DNA of 64,000 nucleotides from the NCBI GenBank assembly GCA_030762895.1, contig CM061070.1:29911652-29975651 (forward strand), given 5' to 3'. A program made the translations under genes and the position numbers. Shown here piece after piece: positions 9,575-22,587 of the stretch. The stretch is from Sophora flavescens (lineage: Eukaryota > Streptophyta > Magnoliopsida > Fabales > Fabaceae). Position 1 is the first letter of the stretch, and each line of letters begins with the position of its first letter. The notes below the pieces were generated by a model, which was not told where the DNA came from, made no database searches, and saw only the letters and a list, made by a program, of their open reading frames with translations.

Positions 9575-11103
9575 GGGGAGCTAAATCCTCTCAATCTGCT
9601 GATCTTATACAAGGTATGTGTTTGATAGCTGGTAGACTCTCGTATGTGTTGTTTGACTCAGGCGCTACACATTCTTTTATTTCGCATGAGTGTGTGGATC
9701 ATTTGAACTTAACTGTTTCCAAATTACCTTATACCCTCAAAGTGTCTACTCCAACCAGTAATCCTTTGACTACTATGTCTGTTTGTTTACAGTGTCCAAT
9801 CGTTGTTGAGAATAGGACATTCATTGTAGATCTTATCTGTTTGCCTATGCAACAGAAAGATGTTATTCTTGGCATGGATTGGCTTTCGGCTAACCATGTA
9901 GTGCTAGATTGTTCTAGCAAGACTTTATCATTTCTTGAACCTTTTAGTGTAGCATCTGCCAATGAAGGAGTTTCTACGGGGAGTGACAACTATCAACAGT
10001 TTGTGATGCTTTTCGCAGTGGAGGCTAATGAGACTCCCAGCATAGATTCCATGCCTATTGTGAGAGAATTTCCTGAAGTTTTCCCTCCAGACGTTCCAGG
10101 TTTGCCACCGAAAAGAGAAGTGGAATTCACTATAGATCTCGTACCAGGGATGGGGCCTATATCTATAGCTCCTTATCGGATGTCACCGGTTGAGTTGGCA
10201 GAGTTGAAGGAACAATTGGATGACATGTTAGGAAAAAAGTTTATCAGACCGAGTGTTTCACCATGGGGAGCACCAGTGTTATTTGTTAAGAAGAAGGATG
10301 GAAGTGCGAGATTGTGCACCGATTACAGGCAGTTGAATAAGGTGACGACTAAGAATAAGTATCCATTGCCTAGGATAGATGATTTGATGGATCAGTTGAA
10401 AGGGGCAGTAGTGTTTTCTAAGATTGATTTAAGATCTGGGTACCATCGATCGCAGTAAGAAAGGAAGATATACCCAAGACGGCTTTTAGGACGAGATACA
10501 GGCACTATGAGTATTTAGTTATGCCTTTCGGTGTAACTAATGCACCAGCCGTGTTCATGGATTATATGAACATAATTTTCAGACCGTTCCTCGATAAGTT
10601 TGTTGTTGTGTTCATCGACGATATTCTTATTTATTCTCGAACGTGGGAAGAGCATGAGGAACATTTGAGATTGGTTTTGCGAGTTTTGAAGGATAGGCAG
10701 CTTTATACCAAACTTTCCAAGTGTGAGTTTTGGCTAGAAGAAGTACAATTCCTAGGTCATGTGATTAATAAAGAAGGAATAGCCGTAGATCCAGCTAAGG
10801 TTGAGTCAGTTCTTAAGTGGGAACGGCCTAAGTCAGTAGGTGAAGTACGGAGTTTCCTAGGACTAGCTGGATATTATCGGAGGTTCATAGAGGATTCTCG
10901 AAGATTGTGTTGCCAATGACACAGTTAACGAGGAAAAATATAGCTTTTGTATGGACAGACAAGTGTGAACAAAGTTTTCAAAAGCTGAAGGATAGGTTGA
11001 CTACATCACCTGTGTTGATCTTACCAGATCCACTAGGACAATTTGACGTATATTGTGATGCGTCGTACCAAGGTTTAGGCTGTGTCCTGATGCAAGAGGG
11101 AAG
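9535..11103 (+). pseudogene. pol: Element A pol, protease to start of RNase H (split by element B)
   Basis: Aspartic protease: LFDSGATHSFIS (about 9649-9684) and VILGMDWLSANH. Linker: MPIVREFPEVFPPDVPGLPP. RT: RPSVSPWGAPVLFVKKKDGS, LNKV...KYPLPRIDDLMDQL, then MPFGVTNAPAVFMDYMN and the catalytic FIDDILIYS (about 10610). Frameshifts lie at about 10450 (after SGYH) and about 10893 (after RRFIE), so three frames are used. RNase H begins at CEQSFQKLKDRLTTSPVLIL and runs to VYCDASYQGLGCVLMQEG, where element B is inserted (GGAAG, 11099-11103). The reading continues at 24412. Confidence 0.92.
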
Positions 11104-13528
11104 TGTAACACCCCGATTTTCACTGCTTTCTAGTGTGAGTAATTAATATATAAAAATATATTTTTATCCGAGACTTAGAAAATTATTTTGGGCAAAATAC
11201 TGTTATTTTCCCGTCATATTTTATATCTTAGGGTTACGATGAAATTTTGGGTTGAAAATTCATACGGAACCCGGTCTGCGTTTTCACTGACAGTAAAAGT
11301 TTACTGCTCAGAAGACCTAATTTTAATTCGTCGAACGAGATGAAAAATGTTTTTATCGTATTTACTACGATACTGGAAGTTTTGAAAATTTTGGTAAAAA
11401 AATTAAAATATTATATTTGTTGCGGGCGTATACGTCGAGATATCTCTAGGAAAAGCATGTGCCAGATGAATCGAGGAGTCGGAGACGTAGCAGAGATGAT
11501 GGATTTGACCTACTTGACGAGCATTTATGACGAGCTTATCCGTGTCATAATGGCCATAATGGCACATTTATGACAAAGTGAATTTTTGCTATGAAATGAC
11601 CATTTTGCCCTTGTCTTTTTATGACAATTACAAGCCATGCCATTGGAAAATTTGACAAAATCCTATCCAACACTCATGGCTCACTATTGTCTTCTTCACT
11701 TAAGTATGTTGTCTTCTTCATTTAAAGCATTTTCTTCCATTTCCATGTTTTTCTTCTCCAAAGTTCTTAACTTTGCCATAAGAACACCATAAGAAAACTT
11801 TGAAGAACATCATTCAAATCTTGCTTTCCTTGGATCATCAAGAGGTAATAACTTATTCCCTTGTCATTTAAATCATTTCTCTTCACAACTTTTGTAGATT
11901 CACGGCTTAGATTAACATGTTCTTCATTTACTTCAAAGTTTATGGAACTAGATTCAAAAATTCATAACTAATTCTAGAAAAATCCTTTTGACATGAAACC
12001 AATTGCTATGATCTTATAATAATCTCTATTTTCATCATCTAGAAGCAAAAGATCATGAGAAATTTCTTTCCTTGATTTCTGGTCATGGCCGAACCTAGGT
12101 CAAAGTTGTGTTCTTAGGTTTTGTTTCATTTTCATGTCTTGATTCATGATTATATCTTGATAGTTCTTGTATTCAAGTATATAGAAGATCAAAAATTAAA
12201 CTTTAACCTATTGATTTCAATCAAGGCCGAAACCCTATGCATAAACACTTGATGGTTTTGTGATTCAAAAGTTGTTTGTAACACTTGAATCTAACTCTAA
12301 GTCTAGTATGTTGATTAAATCCAAGAGTTGATGAAATTTTAAAATTTCTAACCTATGGATCTTGAGAAAACCGAACCCTAGTTCCTAGAACTAGATGAGT
12401 TTTAGTTCATGTTCTTGGTTCATAATCATGGGTTAAGTGATTAATCATGCTTAAGTAACTTATGGATCATTAATTCCTAAGTTAACCAAATTTTAATTTT
12501 CCCAACCTAGAGAATTGGTTGAAGCCGAACCCTAACCTCCATGAACCAAGTGTATTGTTGTTTGATTTGATTTATTTTGGTTGCAATTCGTTTGAAGGAA
12601 ACAACTGAGTTAGCTGAGTCACGCTGACGGAGAAAAAAATCGGATCAGGATCAGAAAATTAACAGAATTGTAGTTTGATCTTCAAGAGGTAAGGGGGGTA
12701 TGCCTGAGGAGTTTAAGATAATCACATGCTTATTTGTTGAGTCATTTATTAATTTTCTGTATGAAATATTTTATTATATTGTACTGTTTACTATTAATTG
12801 CTAGATTAATGTGAAGTTTATCTGAGTAATTGAATTGATGTGATGTGTGAACTTACATGATTATGATTATTTGTTTATATTATAATTGTGATGCATGTCA
12901 TGAATTGATATATGCCATGCTATTATGTGATTAGAATTTATCTGCTGTTGAATGTTGGACTGAGTAACCTGACATTGGTCAGTGTTAAAAATTTTAATTA
13001 AGGATAAAAAAAAACTTAATAAGCTTGGATAATTAGTCAGAGGGATTAATTTGGGAGATTTTGAGAAAAATTAAAAAAATTATTATTTTAATAATATTTT
13101 GTGGAAACAGTGTAAAGAAGCAATAGTAAGGGCGAAACCGTGAAATTTTTTCACAGGCTCTAATTTTTATATAATAAATTCAATTTTATTATAAAATGTT
13201 ATTTAAAGTGATTAGGTTCCGAAAATAATATTTATAGCATTTAGAACAATTACTTCTGACAGAAAAGTGATACAAGTTATTTAATATTATTTATTTAATA
13301 TTATTAAATATTAAATATATAATTCTTTAAAAAAATCGAAATTTAATTATTAATTTGTAATTATTATTTTTTGTTTGAAATTTATTAGGAATTAATTTTT
13401 GAAGTGAAACAATTAGAAATAAAAGGAATTTATCAATGATTTTCAAAATTTATTAACGTTTTAACAGAAAAAGAATTTCTGTAAAAATGTTTTTATTCGG
13501 TGAAAATTTATCAAGGATCTGTGTCATG

Positions 13529-13978
13529 GGACGGAGTGTCCTGCAAGTTTTGCTTTTGGACTGTGTGTCCTAAATTGATGTGGAAAGTGTGAGTTCCATA
13601 TCCGCGAGCCTAAAACTGGTGCATCGGTTTAAGGGCCTCGTGATTGAGCATTCGGACTGTGTGTCCTATGTTGAGATTAAAAGATTTGGACTGTGTGTCT
13701 TGTATTTGTTTAAAGTGGAAAGTCTTAATTAAAAAAATTAAGCATGGTCATTAAGATTTGTGCTTCGACAAGGAAAGATTATTACGACAAAGAAAACAAA
13801 ACGAGAATAAAAGTTTTTCTCATGCATTCAATGGAAATTGTCATGTAAATGGGCATTGAATCCAGAGTGGATCAATGTATATGGCAGACGTGTCAGGTGA
13901 TGATGATCATTGAGTTCCGGAGTGGATCAATGTATCTTTTATAGGACTGTGTGTCCAAATTTATAGGACTGTGTGTCT
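13529..13978 (+). repeat. Cluster of GGAC-N5-GTCC dyads in element B 5' LTR
   Basis: Six copies of GGACTGTGTGTCC or close variants at 13529 (GGACGGAGTGTCC), 13558, 13654, 13688, 13944 and 13966. Each is a 4-bp inverted repeat around a 5-nt core. The same cluster is in the 3' LTR at about 22588-23037. A GAGTGGATCAATGTAT word is also repeated between them. Confidence 0.8.
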
Positions 13979-14430
13979 AGATTGAATATGTGGGCAGCTA
14001 TTTCTTAACTGGAATGGGGGAATAGTGTCATTGCTTTGCATGAGCATCCTAACGGGAATGGGGATGTGCACCATTGATTTTCTTGGGCATTGTTTTGTTC
14101 GTTTTTACAATGTGCCATGTGCGGAGCCTGATCAGCTTGAAACGAAACAGAAAGTTGTGGGATCTCTGGAGATTAGGTATCAAATTAGAGATTGAACATA
14201 GAAGTGTCATGCATTTTTATAAAATGACGATGACTGTCGGGCATGAAGCCCTATGAATTAAATCATTCTGCTGTTAGAATTAATTCTATTATATTGTGAC
14301 TAATTGGTAATTGCTATTTGAGAGTCGTGCATGGGGTTGTCTTATTAAAACTCATATATTGGAAACTCACCCTTGCAAATTTTTGTGTGATTTCCTCTGC
14401 TATGTGGAATCTATATATGTGGGCGTTTAG

Positions 14431-14940
14431 ATGGATCCGGACGAGGTGGATCTGAACTATTCGGGGGTACGATCCCTGATGTTTGATAACGCTGATAGAG
14501 GAGACGCCTGGGTTATTAACCCAGGAGCTCGGAGTGCTACTTATACTGGTCCTTTAAGGACACTCTGAGGTACAGTAGCTGAGGGACCACAGCAGTTAAT
14601 TCATAGCAGGGAAACAATTGAAGTATCGCTACCACCTATCTGGATGATACTACGGTATTTAGTACAACACGGGAGTCTAAAGCATCAACCGCCTCAGTTT
14701 GTTCAACCATTACAGCAAGTGGCACCAGGGATCACCTCCCGCACCCATTATCTTAGTTCCAGAGAACATTCCGAGGAGATGGAGGAAGATCCAGAGGAGG
14801 ATCCTGGTGGAAAATCCCGACCATATTCCTTTAGTAGACAAACGGGTCCGAAGTCATGGAGAGGGGCTGTTGTATCCTCTCCAGACACATCTTCCGGGGG
14901 TGGGGGAGTGTACACTGGACTCCCCAATGGATTTCTGTAG
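14431..14940 (+). CDS. LTR-embedded ORF of element B, 5' copy (degraded)
   Basis: The ATG at 14431 directly follows GGGCGTTTAG, a splice-acceptor-like word. The first 45 codons (MDPDEVDLNYSGVRSLMF... to ...TGPLRTL) end at TGA 14566-14568. The frame then reads on to a TAG at 14938-14940 except for a +1 and a -1 change near 14728 and 14770. The downstream part is acidic and proline/glycine-rich. Both LTRs keep this arrangement. No known family was recognised. It may be a short leader-encoded peptide, an old coding exon captured in the LTR, or chance. Confidence 0.35.
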
Positions 14941-15357
14941 TGGTGACCAGATTAGGACATGGTTTTAGGAAATAGTGGGAATTTTAGGACAGTCTGACTT
15001 AGTGGCTACTGAGAGCCATCTTTTGCGTAGTATTTTCAGAATCCCACTATGACGTAGTTCTGAAAATTCAGATAGTGTAAAATATGTGCGACAAGTGGAT
15101 GGTGACCTAGTAAGGAAAAGGTCAATTGTAAAATATTGAAGTATATGTGAAATATATATAGGGGTGTATATTATTTTACGAGTATTCTAGCGTGTGTTCA
15201 GAAAAAGGAGAAAATTTTATCACTATTTTAAGAAGCATAAGAAATTAGAAAATGAATCTTATTTTCCGAAGAAAACCAGCAACTTAATATTTTATTCGGT
15301 TTGATGTTTGAATAATGTTACGTAAATGTGATATCTGAAAATGGGGTGTCACATTAG

Positions 15358-15369
15358 TGGTATCAGAGC
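15358..15369 (+). other. Primer binding site of element B (tRNA-Met)
   Basis: TGGTATCAGAGC begins 4 nt after the 5' LTR end (TTAG spacer). Same initiator tRNA-Met complement as in element A. Confidence 0.92.
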
Positions 15370-15537
15370 TGGTCGAGTCTTTCGGGAAATCTTTGGGAAT
15401 AGGTCTGTTGTGTTGATGTTGTGTGATCTCTGAAGAGAATTGTTTGAATTACTTCTTAGAAGTAATATGTGATAGTTATTAGATTAAAGTTTTATTTTCT
15501 GGTTGCCATTTAACTGATTATGTCTTGTAGGTCAGTT

Positions 15538-17139
15538 ATGGAACCAGAGGGTGGACGTGGACGTGGACGTGGACGAGGACGTGGACGCGGTCGAGGAAGA
15601 GGACGTAGAGGTGGTCATGTTAACGGTCAAGGGAATTTTGAGGAAAATTATGAAGAATGAGGAGGTATGGACTTTGCTGCACAAGCAATGGCGGATGTAG
15701 CTGCTGCTATTATACAACAAACTGCAATGATGGCTGCCCAGAATTTGCAAGAACAAATTCGAGCGGAACAGGCTGCTGAAGGTAGAGGTCTTACTGCTTT
15801 TAGATGCCAGAATCCTCCACAATTTCATGGAGATGTGGATCCTATTAAGGCTGACTTATGGATTCAGGAAGTGGAGAAGATTTTTGAGTTGATCAATAGT
15901 CCGGAAGGAGTGAAGGAACTGTATGCTACCCATCTGTTGTTAGGGGATGCTGAGTATTGGTGGAGAGGCACTAAGCAACTACTAGAAGCAGAGAATCAGG
16001 TGATTACATGGGCGATATTCAAGAACATGTTTCTGAACAAGTATTTTCCACAGAGCGCTCGAGCAGAGAAGGAGCATGAATTTTTACGTCTGTCTAAAAG
16101 GGATTTATCTGTAGGAGAGTATGCAGCTAAATTCGAGTCATTGGCCAAGTACTTCCGTTTTTTCCAAAACAATCCGGATGAAGATTGGAAGTGTGAACGT
16201 TTTGAAGCAGGATTACGGTTCGAGATTAAGGAATCTGTACTCCTATTGGAAATCAAGAATTTCCAAGCTTTGGTTGAGAAGTGTAGGAAGATGGAGCAAA
16301 TGAGAAAGGGAAGAGATAACAGAGGATATGCGGGAGGACCATCTAAATCCAAAGGTCAATATCAGAACCAGAAAGGGAAGCAGGTCCAGAGTAAACCGTA
16401 TTATCGAGCACCGGGAAATAATCGTTATCAACAACCTTATCATCCTGTAGCTACTGCATCAAGTGGTGGAGACTGGAAGAATCAAAATCAAAACACAATC
16501 AGGAAATGTTTCAAGTGTGGAGATCCAAATCATATGGCGAACAATTGTCCAGTGAAAAGACCCGGGTGTTACACTTGTGGTCAGGTGGGACATATGGCTA
16601 AAGATTGTGGTAAGCCAAGGACTGTACCAGTTGTCAATACTGTCAAGACCAATAAACCGATAGCTAAGGGGAGAGTTTACACCATGAGTGGTGCTGAGGC
16701 TTCTGATTCTGACGATCTCATACAAGGTAGTTGCGACATAACTAGTAATGTCTTAATTGTATTTTTTGATTCGGGTGCGACACATTCCTTTATTTAGATG
16801 GATGTTGTGAAACATTTGAAATTGCCTATTTCTTCTTTGTCCTATGACTTGATTGTTTCAACTCCAACTGCTAAGCCAGTTGTTGTGAATTCTATATGTC
16901 TGAATTGTCCTATTATTATTCAGGATAGACATTTTCTTGTTGATTTGATATGCATGCCTTTAATACAGTTATATGTAATTTTAGGCATGGATTGGTTATC
17001 TTCTAACCATATTATGATAGATTGTGCAAATAAGACTCTAATTTTTCCTAATCCTGAGATTTCTGGAATCTTATCTACCAACCATATAAGAACTTTTTCG
17101 AGAGAAAGAGGTCAGGGATACATGCTTTTAACTAACTAG
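15538..17139 (+). pseudogene. gag: Element B gag and protease
   Basis: The ATG at 15538 opens an arginine-glycine repeat (MEPEGGRGRGRGRGRGR...), stopped by TGA at 15658-15660. The same frame resumes with the gag core: LWIQEVEKIFELINSPEG, AEYWWRGTKQLLEAE and LSVGEYAAKFESLAKYF. Two canonical CX2CX4HX4C knuckles follow, CFKCGDPNHMANNC and CYTCGQVGHMAKDC. The protease starts FFDSGATHSFI, is cut by TAG at 16795-16797, then continues with VILGMDWLSSNH. A one-base deletion near 17136 shifts the frame before the RT. Confidence 0.93.
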
Positions 17140-17932
17140 AAGTCGAGAGGGAGATCGATTTGAGTACTCTGCCTATTGTAAGAGAATTTCCGGATGTGTT
17201 TCCTAATGACGTCCCTAGATTGCCGCCAGTAAGAGAAATTGAATTCTCCATCGATTTGATACCAGGAACAGGACCAATTTCTATTTCTCCATATAGGATG
17301 TCGCCTACAGAGCTTGCGGAATTGAAAACTCAATTAGAGGACCTTTTGTCAAAACAATTCATTCGACCGAGTGTTTCCCCATGGGGAGCACCAGTTCTGC
17401 TAGTGAGAAAGAAAGACGGAGATTCGAGACTTTGTGTGGATTTTCGACAACTCAATAAAGTGACGATTAAGAATAAGTATCCGTTACCGCGTATAGATGA
17501 TCTGATGGATCAATTGCGAGGAGCTGTTGTGTTCTCAAAGATTGACTTGAGAACAGGTTATCATCAGATTAGGGTAAAAAGTGAAGATATTCTAAAAACT
17601 GCGTTCAGAACTCGTTACGGACATTATGAATGTCTCGTAATGCCATTCGGAGTGACGAATGTACCAGCCATTTTCATGGACTATATGAACCGGATTTTTC
17701 GTCCGTTTCTTGATAAGTTTGTTGTGGTGTTCATTGATGATATTCTTATTTACTCTAAGAGTAATGAGGAACATGAAGAGCACTTGCAACAAGTTTTACA
17801 GATTTTGCGTGAGAAAATTCTGTATGCGAAATTGTCTAAGTGTGAATTTTGGCTTTAGGAAGTAAAGTTCTTAGGACATGTGATTACCGAGGAAGGTATT
17901 GCTGTCGATCCTGCAAAAGTAGAAGCAGTACT
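17136..17932 (+). pseudogene. pol: Element B reverse transcriptase
   Basis: Frame 3 runs from the protease-RT linker (STLPIVREFPDVFPNDVPRL) through RPSVSPWGAPVLLVRKKDGD, KYPLPRIDDLMDQLRGAVVF, YHQIRVKSEDILKTAF and VMPFGVTNVPAIFMDYMN to catalytic FIDDILIYS. TAG at 17856-17858 interrupts after KCEFWL. A deletion of about 40 nt at about 17932, judged against element A, removes the segment before FLGLAGYYRRF and changes frame. Confidence 0.92.
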
Positions 17933-20006
17933 TTCTTGTGGGTCTAGCCGGTTACTATAGAAGATTTATTGAAGGATTTTCTAAGATAGTTGTGCCGTTA
18001 ACTTTGCTTACGAGGAAAGATCAACCTTTTGTATGGGACAAATGTGAAGAAAGTTTTCAGAAGATTAAGGAACAGTTGACAACCTCACCAGTTTTAATAC
18101 TGCCTGAACCAAATGAACCTTATGAAGTGTATTGTGATGCTTCTTATCAAGGTTTAGGATGTGTGTTGATGCAACATAGGAAAGTTGTAGCTTACGCATC
18201 ACGTCAGTTGAAGACACATGAAAGAAATTATCCAACGCATGATCTGGAATTAGCTGCAGTGGTTTTTGTACTAAATATCTGGAGGCATTACTTGTACAAA
18301 GCAATATTCGATGTCTTCAGTGATCACAAAAGTTTAAAGTATCTGTTTGATCAGAAGGAGCTCAACATGAGACAAAGACGTTGGATGGAATTTTTAAAGG
18401 ATTACGATTTCAAATTGCAGTATCATCCTGGAAAGGCTAACGTTGTAGCTGACGCACTTAGCAGAAAATCCATTCATATCTCAGCTATGATGGTAAGGGA
18501 ATTAAAATTAATAGAAGAGTTCCGTGATCTCAATTTAATTATGGAATTTGATAAGGAGAAAATCAGTGTGGGAATGATCAAAATTTCTAGTGGATTAATG
18601 GAAGAAATCTGAGAACGACGAATTTCGGATGTCTATCTTCAGGAAAAGAGAGAGTTGATGAAACAAGGAAAAGTTGCAGAATTTAGTTTGGGATCAGATC
18701 ATATCATAAGGTGCAATGGACGAATATGTGTACCTGATAATCCTGAGATGAGAAAGATGATTTTAGATGAATCCCATAAGAGTAAGTTAAGTATTCATGC
18801 TGGATCGAAGAAGATGTACCAAGACTTGATACAAAGATTTTGGAGGCCAGGCATGAAAAAGCAAGTAGCAGAATACGTTGCATCTTGTCTGACATGTCAA
18901 AAAGCAAAGGTGGAACATCAAAGGCCAGGAGGTATGCTTACATCACTAGATATACCAGAATGGAAGTGGGACAGCATATCAATGGATTTTGTGGTAAGTT
19001 TACCACAATTTGGGTAATTGTTGACAGGCTAACGAAATCGGCACATTTCTTACCTGTTAAGATTAATTATACAATAGAGAAATTGACGGATATCTATATC
19101 AAGGAAGTAATCAGATTACATGGGATACCATCGAGTATTGTGTCAGATAGAGATCCAAAGTTTACTTCACGTTTTTGGGGAAGTTTACATCAAGCCTTAG
19201 GAACTAAGTTAAGGTTAAGTTCAACTTATCATCCTCAAACTGATGGACAAACGGAAATAACAATTCAATCGTTAGAAGATTTGCTGAGAGCATGTGTTTT
19301 AGATCATCGAGGGAGTTGGGATGATTTGTTACCGTTGATTGAATTCACTTATAACAACAGTTTTCATTCGAGCATAGGGATGGCACCCTATGAGGCTTTG
19401 TACGGAAGGAAATGTCAAACACCTGTATGTTGGTACCAAGATGGGGAGAGCATGATGTTAGGGCCTGAAATCGTACAGCAGCAGACGACGGAAAAAGTAA
19501 AACAAATCCGTGAAAGGATGAAAACAGCACAAAGTAGACAAAAGAGTTATTCAGATCAAAGGAGACGACCTCTCGAGTTTGAAGAAGGTGAACATGTATT
19601 TCTGAGAGTCACACCAACGACTGGGGTAGGTAGGGTTATGAAATCCAGAAAGCTCACTCCTAAATTCATTGGACCATACCAAATTCTTCGTCGTGTTGGT
19701 CCAGTAGCCTATCAAATTTCTTTGCCGCCTTTTCTTTCAAATATTCATAATGTATTCCATGTTTCACAATTAAGGAAGTATATTCCTGATCCATCACATA
19801 TAATCGAACCCGATGAAGTACAATTAAAAGAAAATTTGTCTTATGAGACTTCGCCTGTACGAATCGAAGATAAGATGATTAAGCAGCTCAGGGGTAAGCA
19901 AATCTCATTAGTTAAAGTTATTTGGAATGAAACTACTGGAGAAGCGACGTGGGAGGCTGAGGAGAAGATGAGATTACAGTATCCTGAACTCTTTACAGGT
20001 ACATAA
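17933..20006 (+). pseudogene. pol: Element B RNase H and integrase with chromodomain-like tail
   Basis: Frame 1 carries GLAGYYRRFIEGFSKIV and RNase H (VYCDASYQGLGCVLMQ, VAYASRQLKTHERNYPTHD, SDHKSLKYLFDQ). TGA at 18610-18612 follows. The integrase zinc finger is HKSKLSIH...CLTCQKAK. A deletion of about 22 nt near 19005 shifts to frame 3, where the core continues: DRLTKSAHFL, IVSDRDPKFTSRFWG and HPQTDGQTEITIQ give the D,D,E residues. The tail has NVFHVSQLRKYIPDPSH and VKVIWNETTGEATWEAE, a degenerate chromodomain-like region typical of chromoviruses. Confidence 0.93.
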
Positions 20007-20027
20007 TTTCGAGGACGATTTTTTTTT

Positions 20028-20040
20028 AGTGGGGTAGTAA
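20028..20040 (+). other. Polypurine tract of element B
   Basis: AGTGGGGTAGTAA lies directly before the 3' LTR. It is the plus-strand primer and is matched by the similar AAGAGGGGTAGTAA in element A. Confidence 0.85.
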
Positions 20041-22587
20041 TGTAACACCCCGATTTTCACTGCTTTCTAGTGTCGGTAATTAATATATAAAAATATATTT
20101 TTATCCGAGACTTAGAAAATTATTTTGGGCAAAATACTGTTATTTTCCCGTCATGTTTTATATCTTACGGTTACGATGAAATTTTGGGTTGAAAATTCAG
20201 ACGGAATCCAGTCTGCGTTTTCACTGACAGTAAAAATTTACTACTCAGAAGACCTAATTTTGATTCGTGAACGAGATGAAAAATGTTTTTCTCGTATTTA
20301 CTACGATACTGGAAGTTTTGAAAATTATGGTAAAAAAATTAAAATATTATATTTGTTGCGGGCGTATACGTCGAGATATCTCTAGGAAAAGCATGCGCCA
20401 GATGAATCGAGGAGTCGGCAACGAAAGGCAGATGATGGATTTGACCGACTTGACGAGCATTTATGACGAGCTTATCTGTGTCATAATGGCCATAATGGCA
20501 CATTTATGACAAAGTGAATTTTTGCTATGAAATGACCATTTTGCCCTTGTCTTTTTATGACAATTACAAGCCATGCCATTGGAAAATTTGACCAAATCCT
20601 ATCCAACACTCACGTCTCACTATTGTCTTCTTCACTTAAGTATGTTGTCTTCTTCATTTAAAGCATTTTCTTCCATTTCCATGTTTTTCTTCTCCAAAGT
20701 TCTTAACTTTGCCATAAGAACACCATAAGAAAACTTTGAAGAACATCATTCAAATCTTGCTTTCCTTGGATCATCAAGAGGTAATAACTTATTCTCTTGT
20801 CATTTAAATCATTTCTCTTCACAACTTTTGTAGATTCATGGCTTAGATTAACATGTTCTTCATTTACTTCAAAGTTTATGGAGCTAGATTCAAAAATTCA
20901 TAACTAATTCTAGAAAAATCCATTTGACATGAAACCAATTGCTATGATCTTATAATAATCTCTATTTTCATCATCTAGAAGCATAAATCATGAGAAATTT
21001 CTTTCCTTGATTTCTAGTCATGGCCGAACCTAAGTCAAAGTTGTGTTCTTAGGTTTTGTTTCATTTTCATGTCTTGATTCATGATTATAACTTGATAGTT
21101 CTTGTATTCAAGTATATAGAAGATCAAAAATTAAACTATAACCCATTGATTTCAATCAAGGCCGAAACCCTAGGCATAAAGACTTGATGGTTTTGTGATT
21201 CAAAAGTTGTTTGCAACACTTGAATCTAACTCTAAGTCTAGTATGTTGATTAAATCCAAGAGTTGATGAAATTTTAAAATTTCTAGCCTATGGATCTTGA
21301 GAAAACCGAACCCTAGTTCCTAGAACTAGATGAGTTTTAGTTCATGTTCTTGGTTCAAAATCATGGGTTAAGTGATTAATCATGCTTAAGTAACTTATGG
21401 ATCATTAATCCCTAAGTTAACCAAATTTTAATTTTCCCAACCTAGAGAATTGGTTGAAGCCGAACCCTAACCTCCATGAACCAAGTGTATTGTTGTTTGA
21501 TTTGATTTATTTTGGTTGCAATTCGTTTGAAGGAAATAACTAAGTAAGCTGAGTCACGCTGACGGAGAAAAAAATCGGATCAGGATCAGAAAATTAACAG
21601 AATTGTAGTTTGATCTTCAAGAGGTAAGGGGGGTATGCTGAGGAGTTTAAGATAATCTCATGCTTATTTGTTGAGTCATTTATTAATTTTCTGTATGAAA
21701 TATTTTATTATATTGTACTGTTTACTATTAATTGCTAGATTGATGTGAAGTTTATCTGAGTGATTGAAATGATGTGATGTGTGAACTTACATGATTATGA
21801 TTATTTGTTTATATTATAATTGTGATGCATGTCATGAATTGATATATGCCATGCTATTATGTGATTAGAATTTATCTGCTGTTGAGTGTTGGACTGAGTA
21901 ACCTGACATTGGTCAGTGTTAAAAATTTTAATTAAGGATAAAAAAAAACTTAATAAGCTTGGATAATTAGTCAGAGGGATTAATTTGGGAGATTTTGAGA
22001 AAAATGAAAAAATTATTATTTTAATAATATTTTGTGGAAACATTGTAAAGAAGTAATAGTAAGGGCGAAAACGTGAAATTTTTTCACAGTCTCTAATTTT
22101 TATATAATAAATTCAATTTTATTATAAAATGTTATTTAAAGTGATTAGGTTCCGAAAATAATATTTATAGCATTTAGAACAATTACTTCTGACAGAAAAG
22201 TGATACAAGTTATTTAATATTATTTATTTAATATTATTAAATATTAAATATATAATTCTTTAAAAAATCGAAATTTAATTATTAATTTTTAATTATTACT
22301 TTTAGTTTGAAATTTATTAAGAATTAATTTTTGAAGTGAAACAATTAGAAATAAAAGGAATTTATCATTGATTTTCAAAATTTATTAACGTTTTAATAGA
22401 AAAAGAATTTCTGTAAAAATGATTTTATTCAGTGAAAGTATTCCGTTAAACTTGGATAAGTTTTTGGAGCTTTTGTTTTTGTTTTTCACTCAGCGAAATG
22501 TTTTACAAGCAGATAAACAAGCCTAGAAACCGAGACGTCGGGGTTCTAGTGTTGTATGGACACATAGATCAAGGATCTGTGTCATGG

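Larger units (their letters stand above)
11104..15353 (+). repeat. Element B 5' LTR
   Basis: 4,250 bp, TG...CA. It is about 120 bp shorter than the 3' LTR because the segment equivalent to about 22437-22566 is missing near 13507. Apart from the short ORF noted separately it has no host gene content: AT-rich, gene-leader-like text with GTAAG and TTTAG splice-like words. Confidence 0.95.

Noticed and set aside
14074..14256. 60-codon frame in element B LTR, also at 23132
   Set aside because: Present in both LTRs only because they are copies; overlaps another open frame, has no conserved motif, and lies in the putative intron.
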